From Acanthopleura granulata (lineage: Eukaryota; Mollusca; Polyplacophora; Chitonida; Chitonidae), in NCBI GenBank assembly GCA_016165875.1, contig JABBOT010000004.1, positions 5,463,351-5,527,350 on the forward strand: 64,000 bases of DNA, read 5' to 3'. This document shows, one piece after another, positions 22,642-32,968 of the stretch. The position numbers were made by a program, and so were the translations under genes. Numbering within the stretch: position 1 is the stretch's first letter; every line of letters starts with the position of its first letter. The notes beneath the pieces are model-generated. The model had not been told where the DNA came from. It saw only the letters and a list, made by a program, of their open reading frames with translations, and made no database searches.

Positions 22642-25557
22642 TTAATCATCGTCCTCGCCAATACATTGTACGCTGTTTGGCCAACCTTGTCTCATATGAT
22701 ACGCGTAAAAATTAACTCTTTCCTCGCGAACCCTGCTATTCTTATACAGAGCGATTTTGTCATCTTCTGCGCAAGGCGTTGACGTGAACAGGTTATCACC
22801 TTTTATTTTCCATACTGGTATTCTGAGTAGATGTGAGAAGACGTACGACAACCAATAGTCGTCAACCAATATGACGTCATAATTTGGGAGCGGATACTGT
22901 ATGGCCTTGGCTAGGATATGTTTTGGGAACAAGCATGTATCTGCGTGAAGAAAATGGATCTGAAAAATTAGAACAACATTATGATAAGCTGCCGTCATTA
23001 ATCAAAACAGGCCCAGATGACTTTAAGATCTTTCATTACGTGATTTCGTTTCAACTTTAACACATAGTGATAGTGATTTCTCATTTGAGATATATACCAC
23101 ACACTCATTTAAGATATATACCACACAACACGGTTATTTTTCAAAAGGTTGTACATGAAACTAAATACAATGTATTACTCTTCTTGTTATTTCATTTCAT
23201 CACCTTTACATCGTCCTCCGATTCGTCGTAAAACTTCAAGTCCTCATACATCATCCACGTTATTTCCGGATGTTCTTCGTTCAACTCGTGTCGCCAAAAT
23301 TTGTGTCCTCTGCAGCAAAGAATGGCGTCTGGCCCGTACTTTACGTATTTTGCCACATATTCTGTTGTTGTCAAAAATAATAAGGTATATAAATATAATT
23401 ACCAATGACACTTAAGATGAATTTTAGGAGCCTTTGTTAAGTGGTTTTTAGCAATGAAAGCAAAATTCTCAAATCCCATAACATAGCCATGGGGTCTAAT
23501 TAAATTAAATCCAGTATCCACGATAATATACTCAAACACACTAGTAACTAGTTATAATTTAAGACACGATATACCTTTTTATTTCTTCATTTGAAAATCC
23601 CATAAAAGTATTTGGTCAGTCTACAAAGCATCTTAAACCTGACGGATAAAAATAAACAAACCTGCAAGAAAGTCAGGTGACGGGACAACGTCATCATCGC
23701 ACACGATCAAGACATCACTGCGCATAAGACTTGTGACAGCCAGCCGAACGATGCAATAATAGTTCTCTGTACTATGAACTACTTTTATTTCTAACTTTTC
23801 TTTGAAACCGTCACAGATCAACTGTAGTTCGTCTCTAGCAAAGTAGTTGTTGTTCCAAATGATAAGCTCGACTTTTTTATCGATGGTTTGGTTGACAAAG
23901 CAGTGCAGAAGATTTTCCATGTTATATACGCGTTTGTAGGAACAAATCATCACAGTTATATCATATTCAGGGATTCGCTGAGAAACGGTCTTCTGGGAAG
24001 CTGGAACCGGTAGTAGACGATAGGTGGCACTGTTTTGTAATGCATGCAGAAAACTGTTGCCCGTAAGATAGGGTTTAAGAGCCAGGTTTTCGAGGTGATC
24101 ACATCCCCTTTGCAGAGCCTGATTTGACGTCAGCATCTCACGTGCCTCATTAACAGTGTCATAAAACAACGGATAATCCTTACCCAAATATTCTTCTAAC
24201 CCTGGAAGCCTGTTAACAACGATGGGGGTATTTCTGATTATACACTCAAGAACAGTGGTGTTGGCGGATGCGTCCAACAAATTCAAGAAGACCACAGAAT
24301 TACATAGCAAAGTGTCGTACTCGTAGTTGTCGACATACTGACGTACAATAACACTGTCATTGGTGACAATGCCTTGTTTCTCCATGTGGACGTCTGGAGA
24401 TTGCAACAGAATCTTCTGAAACTCGGCTGGGAGGTCAAGATCGAAGAAATACTGAAAGTTACGCATATATTCTCCGATGAATAGCACTCTGGTGGGGTTT
24501 TTTCTTGAACATAAGCATGCCTTGTTAAATCTGGAGTCGGTAGGGGTGTAAGGGTATAGCAGCCTCGTCACTGGGACATCAGGCAAATGTTCCCGAAGAA
24601 ATTCCGAGATTACTGTAGACATGCAAAACAACCCTTTACACTGCGTTAACGACTGCCGGAATGTGGTCTCGACAACCATTCGTTTAAGATCTGGAAACCA
24701 CTCATAATTACTTTGGGGCACTTGATGTACCATGCCCACCCATGGTTCAGATATTACCTACAACAAAATTACAATTGATAATATGGTATAATTACACAAA
24801 TGTTTTTTTTTATACGCCTTGTAATGTGATTTTCAATAATCTGACATATACATGTACATATATAGCCTTACAAAAAATTACCATTATATACATTTAATAC
24901 ACATTTACCGATGCATATCATGTTCCCTTAATTCAACAAGTTCTTCAAAAATGTTTTCTCGTCATAAAATTTATTATTTATTTGTGTTAGCAAAGATTAG
25001 TTCATATCATTTTCTGTTCTGTTTGCTGTCCATATCTTTTCAGGTTGATGGCTTGTACGGTCGAAATCGACATCTACTAGCCTGTTAACAATGAGAACAC
25101 GCGATCCATGTAGCTATCATCTGGGTTGATTTCCTTAGTCAACTGCTTCGGTTTCCTATTCGTCCAGCCACAATTAAGAATGGCCTACTTGCCTAATGGC
25201 TAATAATAATACTAACAGAATGTCTTTATATTTTCTTGTTTTGATACCTAATGAAATGAAGCATTAAGAAGACAGAAATGCTTGTCGTAAAGTTACGACA
25301 TGGTGCCAAATATTCGTTACTTTGTTACTGTACCGCCCTAATCAAAGTAGCCAAGAATGTACATTTACCTTTGCTTCATCTGTAGCGATGTCTTCAACTG
25401 ATGTAATAAACAATACCCCATCGTCACAGCACAAATTCTTTTCGATCAAGCCCACGGTGTGCGTCCAGCCACCATGATGATGGCTCCATAATGTTGGGTT
25501 TACCAAACGCAACTTACGGCAGGGTGAAAACGTTCTTTCTTGGTGTACGTCAGCCAT
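22642..25557 (-). CDS. Two-domain glycosyltransferase (GT-B plus GT-A)
   Basis: At least 586 residues in four exons: 25369-25557, 23662-24757, 23204-23361 and 22642-22959, with GT/AG borders and agreeing phases 0, 1, 0. The first half (about 1-300) looks like a GT4-type GT-B fold: LRLVNPTLWSHHHGGW near the start, PWVGMVHQVP around 68-77, ATRVLF-type strand RVLFIGEYMRNF, and NTTVLECIIRNTPIVVNRLP with Glu234. The second half (about 327 onward) is a GT2-type GT-A fold: DITVMICSYKR, ELIIWNNN, and the metal-binding DDD at 417-419 in LIVCDDDVVPSPDF, then LHADTCLFPK and ILVDDYW. No signal peptide or membrane span is seen. The first in-frame ATG is at 25557, but the frame stays open 42 codons further upstream and that translation looks protein-like, so the true start may be in an upstream exon. 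Donor and acceptor sugars are unknown. Confidence 0.85.
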
Positions 25558-25985
25558 TTTAGTTTCAAAGTCTGATAAAACGTTTGACTTCAAAATCCAG
25601 TGATGATCAGGAAAATGTGAATAGCTTTGGTTATATACGTAACGAATAATGGTTTCATATTTCAGGGATAGAAAAAAAGGTTTTCAGGTCATTTTCAAAG
25701 ACCAACTATTGGTCAACGATCTACCAATCACAGGCTTCGTATTTAATCTGATATTCATGAAAAAATCGTGTTGGACGCTGACCAGGATGTATAGCTAGAT
25801 ACCCGACGTGCCGGTTTTTTCTTTTGCACGCCAAGACAAGACGTGTTGACACGAACATCTTCAACGTTTTTGAGGCCAAGAACATCCGGGTCAGAGTTAC
25901 TTCTCGGCAATAGCTACATTGGCTATAAGTTCTTGGCTTTTATAGTGCTCTGATCTTTGACAACATTTTGAACAACAAATTGACC
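25558..25985. promoter_or_regulatory. Divergent spacer between GT and GT/GH5 genes
   Basis: Only 428 bases separate the two opposite-strand start codons (25557 and 25986), so the genes probably share a bidirectional regulatory region. TATA-like strings occur on the plus side at 25924 (TATAAG) and 25937. If the minus-strand gene really starts further upstream, the spacer is shorter still. Confidence 0.35.
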
Positions 25986-26460
25986 ATGGCCGAGATGCAA
26001 GGAAAAAGTTACGGCCCGCTTTTAGTCATTGATTTTCATGACAAAGAATTTTTGTCCTACCTCCACAAAGTGATCCAGAACTTCGACACGGCCAAAGCAC
26101 AACATTTCTTCATCCTTGTAATATGGAACTCGACAGGCCTTGACATTAGATCGGTCATCCAGATTAAGAATCATCACTTGATTCACATCACTGAGTCCAA
26201 CTTGCGCTTTCTGAGGAGCCAAGGAGAAGCCCTAAAGGTAAGCTGCCAGTATATTGAGTTCATATACAGGTTCAAATGTTGTAAGGAATTCCAATCAGTG
26301 ATAAACTTACCTTTTACCATGTGTCTTATACATGTATTTTATGTACTTACTTAGTTCTTTGGTGGTTTGTGCTATTTGTCGTTTTTAGAAACTGGTTATT
26401 GAACAGGGAAGGCTCATTTTAGTTGACGGCTGGTATACGAATGTCGGTTTCGACGCCTAG
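25986..26460 (+). pseudogene. GT-A-like front exons with in-frame stop
   Basis: Exon 1 is 25986-26237 (ATG in good context ACCATGG, donor GTAAGC); exon 2 starts at 26389 after GTTTTTAG, phase 0. The translation YGPLLVIDFHDKEFL...FFILVIWNSTG resembles the start of the GT-A domain of the divergent neighbour (YDITVMICSYKRVYN...ELIIWNNN), so it is probably a GT-A relative. The frame hits TAG at 26458-26460 right after NVGFDA, yet protein-like sequence continues in the same frame (VQLYDNISWQDIS, GYTMISKRDKW) to a TGA at about 26605, with no usable donor seen. Either a 107-residue truncated product or the broken 5-prime part of the gene completed by the exon at 27118. Clear decision needs transcripts. 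Confidence 0.6.
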
Positions 26461-27117
26461 GTTCAGCTCTATGACAATATCTCATGGCAAGACATCTCAA
26501 CTGTGCTGAAGGGTCTAGACAAAGGCTTCATTCATGAAAATAGGCAATTTACATTAACACGTGGATATACCATGATTTCCAAGAGAGATAAGTGGAATGC
26601 ATTATGAAGTAATCAAGGAATAAAGTACATTGTCGTCTTTCAATGGTTGTGTACAAGATGACAATTTCCATGCAAGCTAACATATTTACAACTGGGTAAA
26701 TTACATTTTAAAATTTTACAATCACATTTTAATTTTACCATCATACAGAAACTTTGTTGCATTTTACACACCAACGGCGATAAGTATTTAGGCTACAAAC
26801 GAATTAGCACTTAACCTGCTTCAACGGTCTCAAGGCTGTTCACACCTTCCGACTGAATTCATGATTGTGTATATACACGTGTTGGTTTAATTTAATAGTA
26901 TTAATCCTTTCAAAAATATAGTGAAAACTGCTTGCGGTGATCTATAATTGGATGAAACAAATATGATGAAAATTGTACCAATTCGTTAAGGGGCATATTC
27001 GCAATGTGGCCGAAATATCGCCTCAGGCAAAATTAAATCAATAGGAAAACAATCCACCGTAAGAACCCTCTAAAATTTCATCGTTTTCACTTTCGATTTA
27101 TTTATCTTTTGGCACAG

Positions 27118-28740
27118 ATTATTCATGACTGGGTTCCAACATGTGTCGTTCTCGTCGACGGAGGAATATCATTTGGAACGGAGGAGCTTCAGTATTTTGT
27201 TGATAAGTTCAGGGAATATGAATTCGAAGTGATTCTCTGTAGCCAAGGACTCAGACTTTTCCCTCACAAACCGTTTGCCGACGGTAAAGCTTTCTGGACC
27301 AGTGGTCGGTACCTAAGGTATTACAACAGCAGTCAAACTGATCGCGAAGTTCACTTGTTTGTGCAGAACGACGGATGCTGTTTGTTTCCTACACGTATCT
27401 TGACCCAGTTCTTACTTCAGCATGAAAAATTGTCCATGGGTGACGGCTGGGACAACACTGGAGATTTTCAAATTTCTTTATTTGCCCAACAAAAACTGAA
27501 AACGCACATCTGGAAGGTACAAATTAATGTAGGCCTGACTGTTTATAACCATATGGAATCTTTTCATATCATCACAACGAAAGGACTGCAAGAATTGGGT
27601 GTCTTTTATCACAGACTCAAAAGAATCGATTGGCCAGAGGCAATATTTTTGCCCATTTTACCGACAGATTCGATAGAAGCCCGTAGCAAAGCTACAATAT
27701 GGTTACAGGGCTTTCACGGTTTGAACATGAGCGCTGAACCCGTTCACCTTGATTTTGACGCCGCGCGTGCCTATGGCTCCAGCGTTGTCAGATTCGGCGC
27801 TACCAATGACGCTAAAGACTTAATTTTCCTAATCAACGATATCCCAGACGGAAATTCAGAGACGGACAAAATGCACCTGAAGTCGTCCCTTCAGCGGTTG
27901 AGGAATTCGGTCATCACTGCCGGACAGAGTGGGCTCAAGGTAATCTTGACCCTCTGCGATTTACCTGGGCGTCGGTTCAGGGATAGCAGTGATGATAGGA
28001 TGTGGCAATCCGTGGAGTGCAGGCAACGCATCGCCAGCCTTTGGGGATCAATTGCTGGAGGCCTGACAGATCTGAGTGATATTATTGTGGGTTATGACAT
28101 CATAAATGAACCATTTACACCGGATGACAACGACCTCAGTTTCGACTGTCCCATGTCCAAAGCATATATGAGCGAGTTGGAAGACTTGTATGTTAAAGCT
28201 CTGAAGGCTATTCGAGCAGTGGACAAAGAAACCATGATTATTATAGAAAGCCATTTTTGGGCGAGTCCGCGAACAATTCCATGCATCACACCCTTTGATG
28301 ACCCTCATGTAGTTTATTCTTTTCATTTCTATGCTCCAAATTTATACACGTACCGTCGTGAAAATTATGGTCAGTTTGCCTACCCTGGAAGAGTGCCAAA
28401 ATGGAAAGACTATCAGTGGACTGACGACTCCCCAGTGTGGAACGAAGATAAAATAAGGGAAGTCATCCAGCCTGTTGTAAAATGGCAGAAAGAAAACAGT
28501 ATCCAGCCCAGCATGATTTTCGTGGGAGAGTTTGGTGTGTCACGAGAGGTTCCCGGCGCTCTCCATTATCTACTGGACGTTATGAAAATCTGGAAAGAGA
28601 ATGGTTGGAGCTGGTGTTTGTTTTCTTTTCGAGACAACGAATGGGACGCCATGGACTACGAGCTTGGAGAGAATAAAACCAACCAACTAAACAGAAAGCC
28701 GTCTGAAATGATGAAGGCGATATCCAGATACTTATATTAG
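27118..28740 (+). CDS. GH5 glycoside hydrolase with N-terminal GT-A-like remnant
   Basis: One exon after acceptor CTTTTGGCACAG, 540 residues, ending TAG. Residues 1 to about 150 resemble the second half of the neighbour's GT-A domain: CVVLVDGGISF aligns with the DDD strand but has lost two acids, then VILCSQG and HLFVQNDGCCLFPTRIL. From about 190 it is a GH5 TIM barrel: IWLQGFHGLN, SSVVRFGA, acid/base Glu331 in YDIINEPF, His403 and Tyr405 in SFHFYAP, and nucleophile Glu471 in FVGEFGVS. GH5 enzymes cut beta-linked glucans, mannans and relatives; the substrate here is open. No signal peptide is apparent. If the upstream exons are dead, the first in-frame ATG (27436) would still leave the whole GH5 domain. 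Poly(A) signals at 28797 and 28804. Confidence 0.85.
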   Translation: MIHDWVPTCVVLVDGGISFGTEELQYFVDKFREYEFEVILCSQGLRLFPHKPFADGKAFWTSGRYLRYYNSSQTDREVHLFVQNDGCCLFPTRILTQFLLQHEKLSMGDGWDNTGDFQISLFAQQKLKTHIWKVQINVGLTVYNHMESFHIITTKGLQELGVFYHRLKRIDWPEAIFLPILPTDSIEARSKATIWLQGFHGLNMSAEPVHLDFDAARAYGSSVVRFGATNDAKDLIFLINDIPDGNSETDKMHLKSSLQRLRNSVITAGQSGLKVILTLCDLPGRRFRDSSDDRMWQSVECRQRIASLWGSIAGGLTDLSDIIVGYDIINEPFTPDDNDLSFDCPMSKAYMSELEDLYVKALKAIRAVDKETMIIIESHFWASPRTIPCITPFDDPHVVYSFHFYAPNLYTYRRENYGQFAYPGRVPKWKDYQWTDDSPVWNEDKIREVIQPVVKWQKENSIQPSMIFVGEFGVSREVPGALHYLLDVMKIWKENGWSWCLFSFRDNEWDAMDYELGENKTNQLNRKPSEMMKAISRYLY

Positions 28741-28796
28741 CATTTCCTAGCTTCTTGCTTTGTATCAACATCCATGAGCATGTAACATAAATAATC

Positions 28797-28809
28797 AATA
28801 AACAATAAA
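28797..28809 (+). terminator. Tandem AATAAA signals of the GH5 gene
   Basis: AATAAA at 28797-28802 and again at 28804-28809, 57 and 64 bases after the stop codon. Confidence 0.65.
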
Positions 28810-29096
28810 TACTGAAGAAAACCTGTCTTGTTTAGTTATACCAAAGGCTAATATAGACATACTTAATTGTCTGATTGTTTTGTAGCGGGTAATCACTGGG
28901 TAAGTGTTCTGGTAAACCAGTAAGCCTTTACGGATGATATTGCCCATAGTATATTTCTGCTCACTCGCAATGGTGTTAACGGACGTTAATTCTCTGGTTC
29001 TCATTACTAGGTTATGAGCACCAAACTATAAGCGAAGCAAGCTGTGTATGTCCTTCGTTTTTCTCCACAAACGTTCATCCGATTGACCGTTCATCC

Positions 29097-29165
29097 CATC
29101 AAAATGCACATGAAGTCGTTCCTTAACGGTTAGGAATTCCGTCAGTACGTCACCTGTAGGACTGT
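29097..29165 (+). pseudogene. Decayed fragment of the GH5 exon
   Basis: The stretch AAAATGCACATGAAGTCGTT, then CCTTAACGGTTAGGAATTCC and GTCAGTACGTCACCTGTAGG, matches 27867-27930 inside the GH5 exon with scattered substitutions. The copy contains TAG in the parental frame and lacks either catalytic region, so it cannot encode an enzyme. It marks an old partial duplication downstream of the intact exon. Confidence 0.65.
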
Positions 29166-29278
29166 GAATCGCAATGAGGTGCAATTTCAAGGATGGGACA
29201 GTTACCTATACCAACTGCGTGGAACTATTTGATAATATCATAATATATGTCAAGGGGCTTTGACCGTATTTCTCTATA

Positions 29279-29520
29279 GGAGCCTGCGTGGCCGAGGTGA
29301 GTTAGCGTGCTAGCGCAGCGTAATTACCCAGGTGCCTCTCACCAATGCGGTCACTGTGACTTCAAGTCCATCTCATGCTGGCTCACTCTCTGGCCAGACT
29401 TATGAAGGTCTGCTATCAACCTGCGGGCTCTATCCTGTTTCCTCCCACCATAATGCTGGCGGCCGTCGTATAAATCAAATATTTTTGAGTACGGCTTAAA
29501 CACCACTCAAATAAATAAAT
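29279..29520 (+). mobile_element. SINE copy, full length, plus orientation
   Basis: The head GGAGCCTGCGTGGCCGAGGT plus GAGTTAGCGTGCTAGCGCAG is tRNA-like (A-box-like TGGCCGAGGTGAGTTAGCG), and GACTTCAAGTCC around 29350-29361 is B-box-like. The body carries CTCATGCTGGCT, TTTCCTCCCACCATAATGC and GGCGGCCGTCGTATAA, and it ends in (AAAT)n. This is the most complete copy and shows the family's transcription direction. Confidence 0.85.
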
Positions 29521-32500
29521 GAGCATATTTCTCGAATCCTAAAATCGGCTTTCCTTTTCTCCAGCTTTGGAAAGAACTCAGCAAAGTAGAGGCATGTCAT
29601 CGACACCGTGGGGCAAATATGAATTGTTTTCAACGGGTATTGCACTCCAGTTAATATGCTTAAATAAGTTACCAAAAACCACTTCAGCAATTTTCTGTGG
29701 ACATGCTTATAACGATCACACTACCGTCGGTCCTTTGATACAACTCACTAAATAAAGTAAGAATTTCGACAATCGGATATTGGCGTCGAAATGGGGTACG
29801 TGTATAACCACCATTTCTGAATCAGTCATTCCAAGAAAGAAACATGCACCGAAACATCTATAGCATCGACAAAGTGAAAGATTTAGACCACGATCTACCG
29901 AACGGCAGAACAAAGCATTCTTATTACATCCATATCGTAATTCATGTTCTGTGAACTGAAAGTGGACAGAATCAGAAAACACGGTCGAACACATACGCCA
30001 ACAGTTGTTATTGCGGCGGATGTGACAGTGGTATTCGGTAAAATAGTGGTTCTCAAATGCGCCGATAACTCGTGAAGTGGCGTGTTCTATTGCAACTTTT
30101 GTTTGTTTGTTGCTTCAACCTCGGAGCTACTTTGATCTGTACCTGACTACGGAAGTTGGTTTTCTCGAATCTTAATTGCCCAGCTTTGAATTCTTCAACC
30201 TACTGACATGACCATCGTTTCACACGTGAAACATTTTTGACTATGGAAGTAACTGAAAATGAATTCAAATATATCAACATGGTATCAAAACGCCAAGCTC
30301 ATATAATCAATCCATTTTGGAAAGGATATTTTCATGCATTTGACAAAAACATTGTAAACAAAAAGCTTAACATTCATGTTTATTACATAAGCAGTAATAA
30401 ATAAAACGAATTTGGTAAATGTATTGTAGAAATCACGAAATGCATACATGGTGATACTGATTTTCACGAAAAGTTTGGTTACATGTGCTAGTCGATGAGT
30501 TTCACACTTAACAATTTTTCACAAAACCTCGCTTGCCATAAACAAAGGGGATTTAAAGCAATGCTATACTTTGTGTCACCTGACAAAAATAAAACTTTAT
30601 TTATAGGATTTTAGGTAATGTTCCGTTACAGATCTAATAAATCATATGGTGAATTTAATGATGATATTTTTAAACTACGCCGAACCTGAACTTGTTTTTT
30701 ATTCAACTAATAGTGTGATGTTCATATAAATCTAAAAAAATAAAGGCTATTACACATTTTACTGGTATTTATTATTCTATCATCTAACATACATGTATAT
30801 TTATGTCAGCATTTTCTACAAGTACAAAGGTGGAAGAGAAATAACACTGTATGCACAAAAACAATTTTCCGTATATAAATATATACATTTGTATAAATGT
30901 GAATGTCAGGTGGTTCTAGTCCAGACCTCGTTGTTTCCTCTTCATATGTAGGTGGCATAAACACACCTTTGACACCAAGAACACCGACCCACGCAACCGG
31001 AACTAATTCGGCCCAAAGCACGTGTTCCAGGAGTCAGTTTACAGCAACAGTTAAATCCAATATACATCAACAGTCAACGAGCTGATTGCCATTTTCGTGA
31101 CGAGGTAGAATATAGGTTCCTGTCTGAAAAGATTTCCATTCAATGCATCCAGTTAATGTATCTCAAGTTTGGAATAAATTATTAGGCAGAAATAACTACG
31201 TACGTTCCTTGCAACAATCTTGACGTATTTAATTCTACTCTGGAAGTATACAAGTACAATTAAGTAGAAAAAGACAATTTGCAAAGGAATTTTTATCCCA
31301 TGCTAAATATATATGCAAAACTTTTGAAAAATGAGGGAAGAAAAACACATGTACCGTTATAATGAGCTCGCTCATAGCCGGATATATTAATATGAACGGA
31401 AATGCATATATGCATGTATCAGAGTGTTGTAAAATGAGCTATAACTGGCACTTACTCGTCATCTAGGCGTTGCACTGCGAAGCAGAATTCACGACAGAAT
31501 ATAGAAAATACAAAAGAGCAAAGACACGAAGGCCATTCAAGGAATGTTCAACGTTGTGTTTTACAAGCCTTCCATTTGTGTACATAGGTGCTCATTATTG
31601 AAGACTGCATCTCTTCTTGCCCAACACTATGTGTAAGTCAAAAACACAAGAAATTCATTTTTTGAAACTTATAAATAATAAGAATTGTGATGTATTATAC
31701 AGCTTTTTCATTATATTTTCAGTAACCTCAGTTATCTGAAAACTGTTGTGTTCTATAAAATAACGACCATTTGGAAACCGCAGATAATTAAAATAATTCG
31801 ACATATTTCATCGTAATATTGTGGGTTCATACTGATCTCTGTAAATAGTCACGCTATCCAACCAATCACGCTGATGGTGCCAATCCAATCTCAACCAGCA
31901 AACAGACGACATTCCATCAGTAGTAGAAGGAATTCAAAAGGTTAGAAGACCATCCGACGAAGTTTCCCAGTACATGACGGTTTTCACCAGTGGAATTAAA
32001 ACGTTACTGGACTCAAAATCATGTTAGGTGCAGGATACACATATGTATCTCTGCAATAGGGATAGTTCACTTCAAAACCACACTTAATATATGTGAATGA
32101 GATGCGCGTCTCAATTTTCTATATCATGCCAGGGTATATCGCCACACATTGTGCCACTATACACACTTGTACAGATTGCTAACATCACATAAATTTAATC
32201 CAGATCTGAACAACTGCATGGTCAATTTCAACAGATGCCAAAAATCGACCACTGCTTTAAGCCCTGCCATTTGAATAAAATGTTATATCTTGATGAATAA
32301 ATTCTGATGGAATCGACTACATGTATATATAGACGTCGAATAAAGCCTGGTGCACGGATGTTGAATTATGTTTTCCTTTTCACTGAAACTGGGTTTATAT
32401 TTATACAGTGGTGTAATATAGACTGACACGAAACAGAAGATGCTTGAATATACATGTACATGTACTATTATAAAATATAGGAATGTACATGACGACTTTT

Positions 32501-32948
32501 CCCGTCCAGTGGGGATTCGGTCCATGGTGAAGTAAGCATTTTTCTCTTAAAATGAGAGAGTAATATATGCTTATTGGTCCATAGAGAGTTTTAGATACCA
32601 GCATATATAAATATACTTACTATTTCTGCCATGCCGTATACAGTCATTGCGTCTTTTGGCCGAGGGACTTTACTTAGTCGAAGAGCACGACATAAAGAGG
32701 TTTGTAAAGGACAGACATGCTTTGATGCAGCGTGAAAATCCCAGCCATCCCATGAAACAATTAATACCGGTTGAATAAATCCTCAATCCAACCTCACAAT
32801 GGACATGAGCATAAGTTGGTCAAACATTGCAACTGAAATGTCCTTCTCTTTAGAATGAGAGTCATAATTTCAAGCAAGAAGAATCGGTACTAAACAAATT
32901 AGGATGCAGCGTAACTGAATTCACGCGGGTGGATCACCGTTTGATTGA

Positions 32949-32968
32949 TATATATATATATATATATT
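32949..32968. repeat. (AT)n microsatellite
   Basis: Uninterrupted alternating A and T of about 20 bases in the long gene-poor stretch. Confidence 0.8.

Noticed and set aside
29279..29360. tRNA gene candidate
   Set aside because: The A-box and B-box-like strings belong to the SINE head; the cloverleaf is not complete and the sequence continues into SINE body.
30906..31084. Ser/Thr/Pro-rich plus-strand frame (SGGSSPDLVVSSSY...) after an AG that could be an acceptor
   Set aside because: No pyrimidine tract, no partner exon nearby on the same strand, and low-complexity composition; left as unproven.
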